In this document: piece by piece, positions 25,824-34,646 of the stretch
Layout: the number at the start of each line of letters is the position of its first letter
Position numbering within the stretch: the stretch's first letter is position 1
Assembly (NCBI GenBank): GCA_902362435.1
Contig: CABIWW010000001.1
Location: 131,684-195,683 of the forward strand
Source: Eubacteriaceae bacterium
GTDB lineage: Bacteria; Bacillota; Clostridia; Peptostreptococcales; Anaerovoracaceae
Reading direction: 5' to 3'
DNA length: 64,000 nucleotides
Made by a program: the position numbers and the translations under genes
The notes under the pieces: model-generated
What the model saw: only the letters and a program-made list of their open reading frames with translations
Databases searched by the model: none
Told to the model about the DNA's origin: nothing

Positions 25824-28622
25824 ATGAGAGTGAAAAACAGAAAAGCCGTAAGGCGCCTCAGCGTCAGATCCTTCAGGGCGGCCGGTAAGCGCAGCGTCAC
25901 AGCTGCAGTGGCCATAGTGCTGACGACAGTCCTGTTCACTGCACTTTTCACGATAATGATGTCGATCAACACGAGCTACGAATCGTACACGTTCCGCCAG
26001 ATCGGAGGGTACGCGCACGGGAGATTCAAGGATGTGGACAGCGAGCAGGCTTCGATGATAGAAAGCCACCCGAAGATCAAAGCAGCTGGCAGGCGCATAA
26101 CCGCCGGGTACATCACGGATGGCAGCTTTGCGAAAATACCTGCGGAGATAAGCTGCATGGATGAAAACAATGCAAAATGGAGCTACATAGATCTCATCAA
26201 AGGTCATATGCCGGAGGCGGAAGACGAGATAATAATGGATACCGCCGCGCTCGCCGCGCTCGGCGTGGAGCCGGAGCTCGGGGCAGAAATCAGACTGACG
26301 TACGATATGCTGGACGTGGACAGCGCGGTCGGCAGCAGGTCGGATACGTTCAGGCTGGCCGGTTGGTGGGAATACGACGATATATCCCCGGTGCATTTCA
26401 TAAACGTCTCGGAAGCGTATGTCAGGCAGGTTGAAAAGGCCGCAGTCAGCGCCGGTGCAGACCATTTCCGTGAGGACGTCAACGTCATGTTCAGGACGAG
26501 TGTCGGCATAAAAGAAAATATGCAGAAGGTCGAGGACGATCTCGGTTTTCAGTCTGACGATCCGGATGGAGACGATTACGTGAGATACGGAGTGAACTGG
26601 GGCTACACGGCGTCGCAGGCCGGTGATGCTGTCGGACCGGAGATGATAGCGGCAGCGGCAGCTTTGCTGATACTGATAATTATGACGGGATATCTGATAA
26701 TCTACAACATATTCCGGATCTCGGTCAGCAGCGACATCAGGTACTACGGCCTGCTCAAGACCATAGGGGTGACGCCGCGGCAGCTTCGCAGGATCGTCAG
26801 ACAGCAGGCGATGATGCTCTGTGCGGCAGGCTGCCCGGCAGGGCTGGTGATCGGATATCTGGCGGGACGCGTGCTTATGCCGGTGATAATGGCGTCGACA
26901 TCTCTCGGCGCCTCATGCACGGACGTGAGCATGTCGCCCGTGATATTCATCGCGGCAGCGCTGTTTTCGATAGTGACGGTATTCATATCATGCTCCAGAC
27001 CGGCCCGTATGGCTTCAAAGGTCTCTCCGGTCGAAGCCGTGAAGTATACCGAAGCGTCTTCAGTCAGTCCGAAAAAGGTGCGCAGGATATGTAAAGCGCA
27101 GGTGTGCCGGACGTCAGTCGATCATGGAGGGGCAGGCGCTCCGGAAAGGTCAGGCGCTTCGCAAGTATCAGGAGCGTCAGATCAGGGGATGCCGGCAGGG
27201 AATGGAAAGCCGCAGAGGCCGCAGATCCCGGGTAAGCTGAAAGGCGCGGGCCTCGGGCGGATGGCGCTGGCTGACCTGGGCCGAAGCAGGCTCAAAACTC
27301 TGGTGGTGATAATGTCTATGGCGCTGTCAGTAGTGCTGCTGTCAGTATTGTGCGCTTTCGTCGGCGGTTTCGACATGGAAAAATACCTCAGCAATCAGAC
27401 CTGTGCCGACTTCATCGTCGGAAAGACGGACTATTTCAGATATCAGACGCAGAGCTCCGAATCGGGGCTGACCGGTGACGAGATCGCCGAGATAAAGGCT
27501 GGTACGGAAAGCTCAGTCGGCGGTATGGCATGGGCCCTGGATGACACAGAACCCGTGATCTGGCTGTCGGAAGACGGCAGGCCTTCGGATGACGATGAGC
27601 AGATCTCATATGCGATGAAGCAGGCGATGCAGAAAGGAGACGGGAGGGACGTGTCGTGCAGCCTGCTGCAGATCGAGGGGCTTGATACCGGTCTCATGCA
27701 AAAGCTGCAGGTCATCGACGGGGATATCACACCTGTGAGTGATCCCGGGGAAAATGCCATAGCGATAGCGGCTGAAACGGACGATAACGGAAATGCAGTC
27801 AACGGGGACAGCCTTCCGAAAACAGGCGAAACAGTGACTGTGACTTATATAGACGAAGGTTACTTCATCGACAGCCGGACCGGCGAGATGTCGAGCGAGA
27901 ACACACCGGGCGAATATATCGGATACAAGGTGGAAAGGAGCCACGATGTCAGATACACCGTCTGTGCAGTCGTGAGCGTGCCGTACAGCATGTCTTTCAG
28001 ATACTCGAAGCTTTCATCGATCGACGCGGTTATAAATTCAGAAAGGCTCAGCGCGGACAGCGGCGCAGAGATATTCCCGATGTTTTACATGTTCGATGCC
28101 CCGGGACGCGGCGCGGAAGATGACGACGAAGCTTTTCTTGCGGAAATGACAGGCAGTCCGTCCTCATCGCTGATGTATGAGAGCAAGGCTACCGTTAGAG
28201 AGGAGTTCGAAGGGTTCAGGAACATGTTCACACTGCTGGGCGGCGTGCTGTGCGCGATAACCGGGCTCGTGGGGATACTCAACTTTTTCAACAGCATCAT
28301 GACGGGCATGATGAGCAGGCGGCGGGAATTCGCGATGCTGCAGTCGATAGGGATGACCGGGAAACAGCTGCGGTCGATGCTGATATACGAAGGCCTGCTG
28401 TACGCTGCCGGTGCGATACTGCTGTCGCTCGTGCTCAGCGTCATCATCGAACCGCTGGCGGGTAGCCTGATGGAAAGCATGTTCTGGTTCTACAGCTACA
28501 GCTTCACGCTGAAGGGGATATTTATAACGGCGCCGGTCTTCCTGGCGGCAGGCGCAGCGCTCCCGGCTCTGCTTTACAGAAGCTTCTCGCGCAGGAGCAT
28601 CATAGACAGGCTGCGGGAATAG
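25824..28622 (+). CDS. ABC transporter permease with two FtsX-like domains
   Basis: 932 residues. An N-terminal membrane segment is near residues 24-45. A large extracytoplasmic portion follows. A first FtsX core of three segments lies around 275-400, with SDIRYYGLLKTIGVTPRQLRR. A cytoplasmic linker rich in Gly/Ala/Arg follows. A second half begins near residue 490 and ends with a matching core containing RRREFAMLQSIGMTGKQLRS. The start at 25824 follows GGGGGAG; an earlier in-frame ATG lies inside the ATPase gene. With the kinase pair upstream it probably confers peptide-antibiotic resistance, but the substrate is inferred only from context. Confidence 0.88.
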   Translation: MRVKNRKAVRRLSVRSFRAAGKRSVTAAVAIVLTTVLFTALFTIMMSINTSYESYTFRQIGGYAHGRFKDVDSEQASMIESHPKIKAAGRRITAGYITDGSFAKIPAEISCMDENNAKWSYIDLIKGHMPEAEDEIIMDTAALAALGVEPELGAEIRLTYDMLDVDSAVGSRSDTFRLAGWWEYDDISPVHFINVSEAYVRQVEKAAVSAGADHFREDVNVMFRTSVGIKENMQKVEDDLGFQSDDPDGDDYVRYGVNWGYTASQAGDAVGPEMIAAAAALLILIIMTGYLIIYNIFRISVSSDIRYYGLLKTIGVTPRQLRRIVRQQAMMLCAAGCPAGLVIGYLAGRVLMPVIMASTSLGASCTDVSMSPVIFIAAALFSIVTVFISCSRPARMASKVSPVEAVKYTEASSVSPKKVRRICKAQVCRTSVDHGGAGAPERSGASQVSGASDQGMPAGNGKPQRPQIPGKLKGAGLGRMALADLGRSRLKTLVVIMSMALSVVLLSVLCAFVGGFDMEKYLSNQTCADFIVGKTDYFRYQTQSSESGLTGDEIAEIKAGTESSVGGMAWALDDTEPVIWLSEDGRPSDDDEQISYAMKQAMQKGDGRDVSCSLLQIEGLDTGLMQKLQVIDGDITPVSDPGENAIAIAAETDDNGNAVNGDSLPKTGETVTVTYIDEGYFIDSRTGEMSSENTPGEYIGYKVERSHDVRYTVCAVVSVPYSMSFRYSKLSSIDAVINSERLSADSGAEIFPMFYMFDAPGRGAEDDDEAFLAEMTGSPSSSLMYESKATVREEFEGFRNMFTLLGGVLCAITGLVGILNFFNSIMTGMMSRRREFAMLQSIGMTGKQLRSMLIYEGLLYAAGAILLSLVLSVIIEPLAGSLMESMFWFYSYSFTLKGIFITAPVFLAAGAALPALLYRSFSRRSIIDRLRE

Positions 28623-28797
28623 AGAAAGAAAAATGTGAGCCGTACTGTATTGGAGTAAGGAGCGCGTACGGCAGCACGTCTTCGGGGACATTGAGCATCT
28701 GCAGCAGATCTCCTTTTGCTTTTCCTTGTTTTCTATAGATCCTGCAGCTGTCAAATCGATCACCCTTCCTGATGAATTTTCTATTGTAATATATCAA

Positions 28798-28832
28798 GGG
28801 AAAACAGCGCTGCAGATGAACGCTGTTTTCCC
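28798..28832. terminator. Perfect 12-base-pair hairpin, possible terminator
   Basis: GGGAAAACAGCG (28798-28809) and CGCTGTTTTCCC (28821-28832) are perfect inverted repeats. Neither strand has a long T-run after it. It sits at the junction between host sequence and the AT-rich gene remnant. Confidence 0.45.
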
Positions 28833-28858
28833 GCCGCTTTAATGTTTTTCTATCATAA

Positions 28859-29944
28859 TTATATGATCAGTTTGGAACAAATAAGAAAAATTTAAAAGAG
28901 TATCCTGATAAAGAAAGAGAATTATGGAGAACATTCGATTCTACACCATATGAACTACGAATTGCGATGGGAAATTTAGATGAAGATGAAATGGTATCAT
29001 TACTGGATTACTCAAGGTATTACGATAAACTGGAAATGCCGATTCCGAGAAATCGGGATAAAGTATTGGAAGATTTACAGCATGAAAAGTTCATAAAGAG
29101 AAATGATGCCGGCACATGGGATATCACAAACATGGGGGCATTGATGATAGCAAAGGATTTGAAGAAATTTGAATCTTTGCATAGAAGAACTGTCAGAGTG
29201 ATTTGGTATAAGGAAAACTCCAGGTTGGAGGCTATCAGGGAAAAAGAATTCTGTGCGGGTTATGCATTTTCACATGAAGAAATCGTGCAGTATATTATGA
29301 CGATTATTCCACAGGAAGAGGTAATTGTAGAAGCAACAAGGGAATCTGTTGTCAGTTTCCCGGAAATTGCTATCCGTGAGTTGTTGGCAAATGCTATGAT
29401 ACATCAGGATCTGCAGCAAAGGGGTACAAATCCGATGGTGGAAGTGTTTAAAAATCGAATTGAGTTTTCAAATGCTGGCGCACCACTATTAGCAATTGAA
29501 AGAATTGTAGATTCAGTGCCGATATCCAGAAATGAAAATATTGCAGGATTTATGCATAAATGTGGTATCTGTGAGGAACGTGGCAGTGGTTATGATAAGA
29601 TTATTGAAGCAACTGGTAAAAATGAGTTACTTGCACCAAGGATTGAAAATCAGAATAATCAATTCACAAAAGCGATATTATTTGCTAAAGTACCATTTGA
29701 ATTAACTACGAAAGAAGATCGGATGCGTACTTGTTATATGCAAGCATGTCTGGCATATGTCAATTTTGAGGGGATTTCTAACTCAGATATTCGAAAAATA
29801 TTTGGATTAGGAGAAAAAGAGAAAGCGAAAGAGAAAGCGAAAGCCTCTCGACTTCTTACCAGTGCTGTTGACGGAGGCTATATTAAAGTAATGGATCCGG
29901 ATACTGCGCCAAGGTATAAAAAGTATATTCCATATTGGGCATAA
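28859..29944 (+). pseudogene. 5'-truncated AlbA-type DNA-binding/ATP-binding transcriptional regulator
   Basis: The reading frame is open from 28859, right after an in-frame TAA, with no start codon or ribosome site until an internal ATG at 28967. The sequence before that ATG (GTNKKNLKEYPDKERELWR) is fluent protein of this family. So the remnant begins mid-gene and lacks the N-terminal AlbA_2/Schlafen-like domain. What remains is the winged-helix part and the GHKL-like region (ELLANAMIHQDLQQRGTNP and CGICEERGSGYDK). AT-rich, unlike its neighbours. Probably a non-functional leftover of a mobile insertion; a shortened protein from 28967 (325 residues) is possible. Confidence 0.75.
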
Positions 29945-29945
29945 T

Positions 29946-30111
29946 TTAAGTTTCGCTAAGTTTCACTTATATAGGTGTCTGAGGAAAATTTAATAGGAAA
30001 AACATGAAAAAAGCACTGAAAACCATGTAATTTATGGTTTTTTAGTGCTTTTTACCTTGATAAAATAAAAAGATGTAATAATTTTAAGTTTTGTTAAGTT
30101 TCGCTAAGTTT
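29946..30111 (+). repeat. Iteron-like TAAGTTT repeats around a terminator
   Basis: TTAAGTTTCGCTAAGTTT occurs exactly twice, at 29946-29963 and 30094-30111. Each site is a short tandem of a ~10-base unit (TAAGTTTYRY), giving about five units in all. They flank the hairpin terminator at 30007-30053. Confidence 0.65.
30007..30053 (+). terminator. Rho-independent terminator after the gene remnant
   Basis: AAAAGCACTGAAAACCAT (30009-30026) pairs with ATGGTTTTTTAGTGCTTTT (30034-30052) over about 17 pairs. It is U-rich on the descending arm. Confidence 0.75.
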
Positions 30112-30196
30112 AGTGCTTGAAAGTCTACATTGCTTGTTAAGCTCGAAGTCTTGATGAATCCAGTAAAATCACGAAAAATAAAAAATCTCAAAAAAA

Positions 30197-30238
30197 TTAG
30201 CACTCACCTCTTGACAGTGCTAACAAAAGTGCTATAAT
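30197..30238 (+). promoter_or_regulatory. CIRCE operator overlapping the hsp20 promoter
   Basis: TTAGCACTC (30197-30205), nine bases, CAGTGCTAA (30215-30223): one mismatch from the HrcA-binding CIRCE consensus. TTGACA (30211-30216), a 16-base spacer and TATAAT (30233-30238) form a near-consensus promoter whose -35 box lies inside the operator, so HrcA binding would block it. Confidence 0.88.
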
Positions 30239-30244
30239 AAAATC

Positions 30245-30388
30245 ACAAAGAGAAAAAGGGATCAATCAGAGAGACGACGATCAGAGAGTTTGCCCGGAAC
30301 ATCACCGGGTGACGAAGAGCTGATCGTAAGACCAGACAACTGATCGCCGTGAAATCAATAGATTGATACTTGAAGGGAGCGATGATTT
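30245..30388 (+). promoter_or_regulatory. Long structured 5' leader of hsp20
   Basis: About 145 transcribed bases precede the start codon. ACGATCAG (around 30277) is complementary to CTGATCGT (around 30321), enclosing an inner CCCGG/CCGGG hairpin. Such leaders on small heat-shock genes are sometimes RNA thermometers, but here the ribosome site GAAGGGAG is not clearly sequestered. Confidence 0.35.
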
Positions 30389-30841
30389 ATGATGATGCCT
30401 AGAATATTTGGAGAAAACTTATTTGACGATTTTATGAACGATTTCACATTTCCTGCATTTCCGAATGTAGAGAAGAAGCTGTATGGCAAACATGCAAGAA
30501 ATCTCATGAAGACAGACGTCAAAGACACGGATACCGGATATGAGGTCGACGTAGATCTGGCCGGTTTCAAAAAAGATGAAATACAGATCGAACTTGAAAA
30601 AGGATTCCTGACAGTAACAGCTGCCAAGGGTCTCGACAAGGACGAAAAAGACAAGAAGGACAACTATATAAGGCGTGAGCGTTATGCAGGCAGCATGAGC
30701 AGAAGCTTTTATGTAGGCGAGCACGTTACAGAGGATGACATCCATCCTAAGTATGAAAACGGAATCCTGTCCTTTACAGTTCCTAAGGAGGAAGCAAAAG
30801 CGATAGAAGATAAAAAACATTACATCTCCATTGAGGGATAA
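30389..30841 (+). CDS. Small heat-shock protein, Hsp20/alpha-crystallin family
   Basis: ATP-independent holdase that binds unfolding proteins. 150 residues. The alpha-crystallin domain spans about 40-140 with VDVDLAGFKKDEIQIELEKG, RRERYAGSMSRSFYV and ENGILSFTVPK; a short C-terminal extension follows. The N-terminus MPRIFGENLFDDFMNDF is typical of clostridial Hsp18-like proteins. Controlled by a CIRCE site and followed by a DnaJ-like gene, giving a heat-shock pair. Confidence 0.93.
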   Translation: MMMPRIFGENLFDDFMNDFTFPAFPNVEKKLYGKHARNLMKTDVKDTDTGYEVDVDLAGFKKDEIQIELEKGFLTVTAAKGLDKDEKDKKDNYIRRERYAGSMSRSFYVGEHVTEDDIHPKYENGILSFTVPKEEAKAIEDKKHYISIEG

Positions 30842-30858
30842 TAAACAGAAAAGCGACG

Positions 30859-30890
30859 AGTACCCCGTGGGATGATTCCTGCGGGGTACT
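30859..30890 (+). terminator. Hairpin between hsp20 and the dnaJ-like gene
   Basis: AGTACCCCG (30859-30867) and CGGGGTACT (30882-30890) pair perfectly, 18 bases after the hsp20 stop. No T-run follows, so it may stabilise the hsp20 message or give only partial termination. Confidence 0.45.
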
Positions 30891-30988
30891 GTTGTAAAGC
30901 ATGTTTACAGAAAAATAAAATGCAAACAACAGTCTGATACCGGTGAACATCACGGGATCGGATTTTGATATAGATTGGAGTGATGGTC

Positions 30989-32062
30989 ATGGCATCAAAG
31001 AGAGATTATTATGAAGTGCTCGGCGTGAGCAGAGACGCTTCACAGAGCGATATAAAAAAGGCCTATCGAAAGATGGCCAAGAAATACCATCCTGACACCA
31101 ATGCAGGCAATGCGGACGCGGAGGAGAAGTTCAAGGAGATATCCGAGGCTTACTCTGTGCTCAACGACCCTGAAAAGAAAGAGCTCTATGACAAGTTCGG
31201 TCATGCGGCGTTCGACGGCACTGCAGGCGGCGCTCAGGGCGGTGCAGGCGGTAACCCTTATGGAAATTACAGGGAGTATCATTTTGAAGGCGGGGATATG
31301 GACGATATCCTCAGGGACCTTTTCGGCGGAAAGTTCTCAGGCGGCTTCAGCGGCAGATCAGCCGGCAGTAGCGGGTTCTCACATGGTTTTTCGGGAAGTG
31401 GCGGATTCTCGCACGGTTTCTCGGGAACAGGTGCAGGAGGCAGCTACGGCGGATATGAGGACGGATTCGGCAGTGGCTTTTCCGGAGGCTTCGGAGGTGC
31501 GGATTTCAGCCGCGACGGCGCAGATGCGACGGCAGACATAAATGTGACATTCGATGAAGCTGCATTCGGCGGCGACAAGATGATAAATATCACCGATCCG
31601 GTGAGCGGAAAGAAAACATCATTGAAAGTCCACATACCGGCAGGCATCGACACCGGCAAGAGCATCAGGCTCAAGGGGCGCGGGACGCCGGGATCCAGCG
31701 GCGGGAAAAACGGAGACCTTCTTCTCAGAGTCAACGTTGGCAGCAAGCCGGGATTCGAGCGAAAAGGCATGGACGTCTACAGCAGCATCACAGTACCGTT
31801 CAGCACGGCGGTACTCGGCGGCAAAGTGCCGGTACAGACGCTGCAGGGCAAAGTGATGTGCACGATCGCGCCGGGAACACAGTCCGGAACTAAACTTCGA
31901 ATAAAAAACAAAGGCATAGTATCGATGAACAGCAAGTCGGAATACGGATCACATTACGTGACAGTTCAGATAGAAGTGCCGAAAAACATCAGCCCTGAAG
32001 CAAAGCGCAAACTTGAAGAATTCGAGCAGCTGTGCGGAAAGAGCAGCAGAGCAGCCGCATAA
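30989..32062 (+). CDS. DnaJ-like co-chaperone lacking the zinc-finger domain (CbpA type)
   Basis: 357 residues. J-domain at residues 1-70 with the HPD tripeptide ([10 protein letters not shown]). A long Gly/Phe/Ser-rich region (~75-180) contains repeats of [10 protein letters not shown] type. Two C-terminal beta-sandwich domains follow. No CxxCxGxG zinc repeats are present, so this is a class II (CbpA-like) Hsp40, not the main DnaJ. No dnaK or grpE is nearby. The ATG at 30989 was chosen because TTGGAG is eight bases upstream; GTG 30980 and ATG 30983 are too close to it. It may be read from the CIRCE promoter of hsp20. Confidence 0.9.
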   Translation: MASKRDYYEVLGVSRDASQSDIKKAYRKMAKKYHPDTNAGNADAEEKFKEISEAYSVLNDPEKKELYDKFGHAAFDGTAGGAQGGAGGNPYGNYREYHFEGGDMDDILRDLFGGKFSGGFSGRSAGSSGFSHGFSGSGGFSHGFSGTGAGGSYGGYEDGFGSGFSGGFGGADFSRDGADATADINVTFDEAAFGGDKMINITDPVSGKKTSLKVHIPAGIDTGKSIRLKGRGTPGSSGGKNGDLLLRVNVGSKPGFERKGMDVYSSITVPFSTAVLGGKVPVQTLQGKVMCTIAPGTQSGTKLRIKNKGIVSMNSKSEYGSHYVTVQIEVPKNISPEAKRKLEEFEQLCGKSSRAAA

Positions 32063-32256
32063 CACGGCTGCTTTAGCGTTTTGCACAAGAAAAAAGATGG
32101 TTTGTCAAAAATAACTTTCATGATACTGACACCATCTCGCTATTTTAAAATGATATATTATTTGGTATAATAACGTTGGCCGGATGGCGAGCCGCGCCTT
32201 GTGCAAAGCGCGCAGCAGTCCGAAGGCCGGAATTTTTACAGAACAAGGAGAAGATC

Positions 32257-33498
32257 ATGGCAAAAGTTGATATAATATCCGGATTTCTCGGAGCCGGAAA
32301 GACGACATTCATAAAGGAACTTATTTCAAAGGCATACAAAGATGAAAAGACAGTGCTCATCGAAAATGAATTCGGTGAGATCGGTATAGACAGCCGCTTC
32401 ATGCAGAACTCAGGCATCGAGGTGACTGAGATGAACTCGGGATGCATTTGCTGCACGCTCGTCGGCGATTTTGCAAAATCGCTGAAGCAGGTGAGCGACG
32501 AGTTCCATCCTGACCGCATCATCATCGAGCCGTCGGGAGTCGGCAAGCTGTCCGATGTTGCAAAGGCTGTAATAGACATGCAGGATGAGGCGGGCGTCGA
32601 GATCGAGAGCCTGATAACCGTTGCAGACGGCAAGAAGGCTAAGATGTACATGAAGAATTTCGGCGAATTCTACAACGATCAGCTGGAACATGCAGGCGTC
32701 ATCGTGATCAGCCGTACGCAGGACATGGATGAAAAGGCCCTTGCAGAGTGCGTCGAGCTTCTCAGAGAGAAGAATCACGATGCGGCTATCATCACGACTC
32801 CGTGGGAAGATCTGTCGGGAGATATGATAAATGCGGCGCTTTCACACAGCCATGCACTCGAAAAGGTGCTGCGCGAGCTGGAGCATGAGCAGCATGACGA
32901 GCATCATCACCATGAGCATGAGCACCATCATGACCATGAACATCATGATCACGACGAAAATCACCACCATGAACATCACCACGACCATGATGACGAGTGC
33001 TGTTGCGGACACGACCATCATCACCATGAGCACGACCACGATGAGCATGATCACCATCACGATCACGATGACGAGTGCTGCTGTGGTCACGATCATGAGC
33101 ATGACGAACACCATCATCACGAAGAACATCATCACCATCATCACCATCATCACGATCACGAAGATGAGTGCGGCTGCGGCTGCGGCTGCGGACATGATCA
33201 TCATCACGACCACCACGCAGACGAGATCTTCACAAGCTGGGGCATCGAGACGGTACACAAATTCAGCAGAGCAGAGCTTGAAGACACGCTCAGCCTGATG
33301 GGAGTCACTAAGAACTTCGGCACAGTCCTCAGAGCCAAAGGCATCGTGGAGAGCGATGACGGCACTTGGATGGAATTCGACATGGTCCCCGAAGAACTCG
33401 AGATCAGAGAATGCCAGCCTGACTATATAGGAAGAGTGTGCGTTATAGGTACGGAGCTTGACGAAGAAGCACTGAAACGTGTTTTCGTGATCAGCTAG
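32257..33498 (+). CDS. G3E-family (CobW/ZNG1-like) GTPase with a very long histidine-rich metal-binding insert
   Basis: Metal-chaperone GTPase family. 413 residues. Walker A SGFLGAGKTT at 8-17, the metal-binding CxCC (C63, C65, C66; GCICCT), then a ~110-residue insert (about 208-321). That insert is almost wholly His, Asp and Glu, punctuated by CCCGHDHHH and CGCGCGCG clusters. The CobW C-terminal domain (IETVHKFSRAELEDTL) follows. The insert could hold many Zn or Ni ions. AAGGAG precedes the start at 32257. It is followed 16 bases later by a second G3E-like gene. Confidence 0.9.
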   Translation: MAKVDIISGFLGAGKTTFIKELISKAYKDEKTVLIENEFGEIGIDSRFMQNSGIEVTEMNSGCICCTLVGDFAKSLKQVSDEFHPDRIIIEPSGVGKLSDVAKAVIDMQDEAGVEIESLITVADGKKAKMYMKNFGEFYNDQLEHAGVIVISRTQDMDEKALAECVELLREKNHDAAIITTPWEDLSGDMINAALSHSHALEKVLRELEHEQHDEHHHHEHEHHHDHEHHDHDENHHHEHHHDHDDECCCGHDHHHHEHDHDEHDHHHDHDDECCCGHDHEHDEHHHHEEHHHHHHHHHDHEDECGCGCGCGHDHHHDHHADEIFTSWGIETVHKFSRAELEDTLSLMGVTKNFGTVLRAKGIVESDDGTWMEFDMVPEELEIRECQPDYIGRVCVIGTELDEEALKRVFVIS

Positions 33499-33514
33499 AG
33501 AAAGGACAGTTGCG

Positions 33515-34465
33515 ATGGAAACACCGGTTTATATATTCACAGGGCTGCTGGAAAGCGGCAAGACCACACTGATACAGGAAGTCGCAGGTGAAGAGGGATT
33601 TCTGGATCCCGGCGATTCTGTAGTGATCCAGTGCGAGGAAGGCGAAGTTTCTCTCAGCGATGAATTCCTGAATAAATACTCTATGACTCTCGTAAAGGTG
33701 CAGGAGCCTGAAGAGCTCACGGAAGAATTCTGGAAAGGCATCGAAGACAAGTACAGACCGGCACAGATACTGATAGAGTACAACGGTATGTGGGAGCTGG
33801 AACAGCTTTTCAACGACAACATTCCGGAAGACTGGTTCGCAGGCGGAGTGTATTCGGCTGTCAACGCAGAGACTGCGGAAATGTACATGACGAACATGAG
33901 GAAGATGTTCATGGAGCCGCTCAAGGCGTCGAACCTCGTCATTTTCAACAGATGCGACGACAACACCGACAGGATGAAGTTCAGGAGAGCGATAAAGATG
34001 CTCAATCCTCAGGTGCAGGTGGCATTCGAGAAGAAAGACGGCACGATGTTCGCCAATGAGGCAGATATGATGCCGTTCGACTACAGCGGACACAATATAA
34101 AGATCGAAGACATGGACTACGGACTGTGGTACCTCGATGCGATAGACCATCCTGACAGATATATAGGCAAGGAGATAGAATTCACTGCAAAGTACTGCGC
34201 GAGCGGAGAAGAAAATGCGAACTATTTCATCCCGGGAAGACATATCATGACATGCTGCGCAGACGATATACAGTTTCTCGGATTCATCTGTTATTTCGAC
34301 GATGATACGGGAGAGCGATTCGGACACGGAGACTGGATACACGTCAAAGTCAGCTTTGACTGCGGGATCCACGAGATGTACGGATTCGACATGGGACCGA
34401 TACTCAAGCTGGTATCGATAGAGCCGGCCGAAAGACCGGAGCAGGAACTTGTGACATTTTCATGA
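33515..34465 (+). CDS. G3E-like P-loop protein with C-terminal DUF1980/TIGR03943-like region
   Basis: 316 residues. The N-terminal half is a CobW-like P-loop domain (FTGLLESGKTT at 8-18) without the CxCC metal motif. From about residue 207 the sequence switches to a segment with HPDRYIGKEIEF, RHIMTCCADDIQFLGF and HVKVSF. This resembles the C-terminal part of YcgQ/TIGR03943 putative permease subunits, proteins normally encoded beside CobW GTPases. The fusion reading is inference from remembered motifs. The adjoining G3E gene supports a joint role in metal (probably zinc) handling. Confidence 0.7.
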   Translation: METPVYIFTGLLESGKTTLIQEVAGEEGFLDPGDSVVIQCEEGEVSLSDEFLNKYSMTLVKVQEPEELTEEFWKGIEDKYRPAQILIEYNGMWELEQLFNDNIPEDWFAGGVYSAVNAETAEMYMTNMRKMFMEPLKASNLVIFNRCDDNTDRMKFRRAIKMLNPQVQVAFEKKDGTMFANEADMMPFDYSGHNIKIEDMDYGLWYLDAIDHPDRYIGKEIEFTAKYCASGEENANYFIPGRHIMTCCADDIQFLGFICYFDDDTGERFGHGDWIHVKVSFDCGIHEMYGFDMGPILKLVSIEPAERPEQELVTFS

Positions 34466-34493
34466 TAACTGCGGTAATGAGGAGGAGATCATT

Positions 34494-34646
34494 ATGAAAA
34501 ACTTTTTTAAAGACTGGAACTTTAAAAAGCATGCAAAGCTCGTAACGGGTGTGTACCTCGTGTGTTATGCGATAGACATGACGCTGGGATATGCAGTGGC
34601 TAAAAAGTGCCTGGGCACATCGAAGAAAGCAGACGAGGAAGAATAA
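34494..34646 (+). CDS. 50-residue small protein with one hydrophobic segment
   Basis: A clear GGAGGAGATC ribosome site precedes ATG 34494, and the stop codon overlaps the next start (TAATG). The basic N-terminus (MKNFFKDWNFKKHAK) precedes a moderately hydrophobic stretch LVTGVYLVCYAIDMTLGYAVA, then a charged tail. It may sit at the membrane. No family recognised. Strong translation signals and tight spacing make it a real gene candidate in the G3E operon. Confidence 0.65.
   Translation: MKNFFKDWNFKKHAKLVTGVYLVCYAIDMTLGYAVAKKCLGTSKKADEEE

Noticed and set aside
28600..28797. Minus-strand frame with GDLLQMLNVPEDVLPYALL, resembling a nitroreductase or YqfC-like end
   Set aside because: Only about 25 suggestive residues, no upstream domain, no ribosome site and overlap with the permease stop. 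At most a decayed fragment.
32831..33298. Met/Ile/Thr-rich plus-strand frame over the His-rich insert
   Set aside because: Out-of-frame reading of CAT/CAC codons in the G3E gene.
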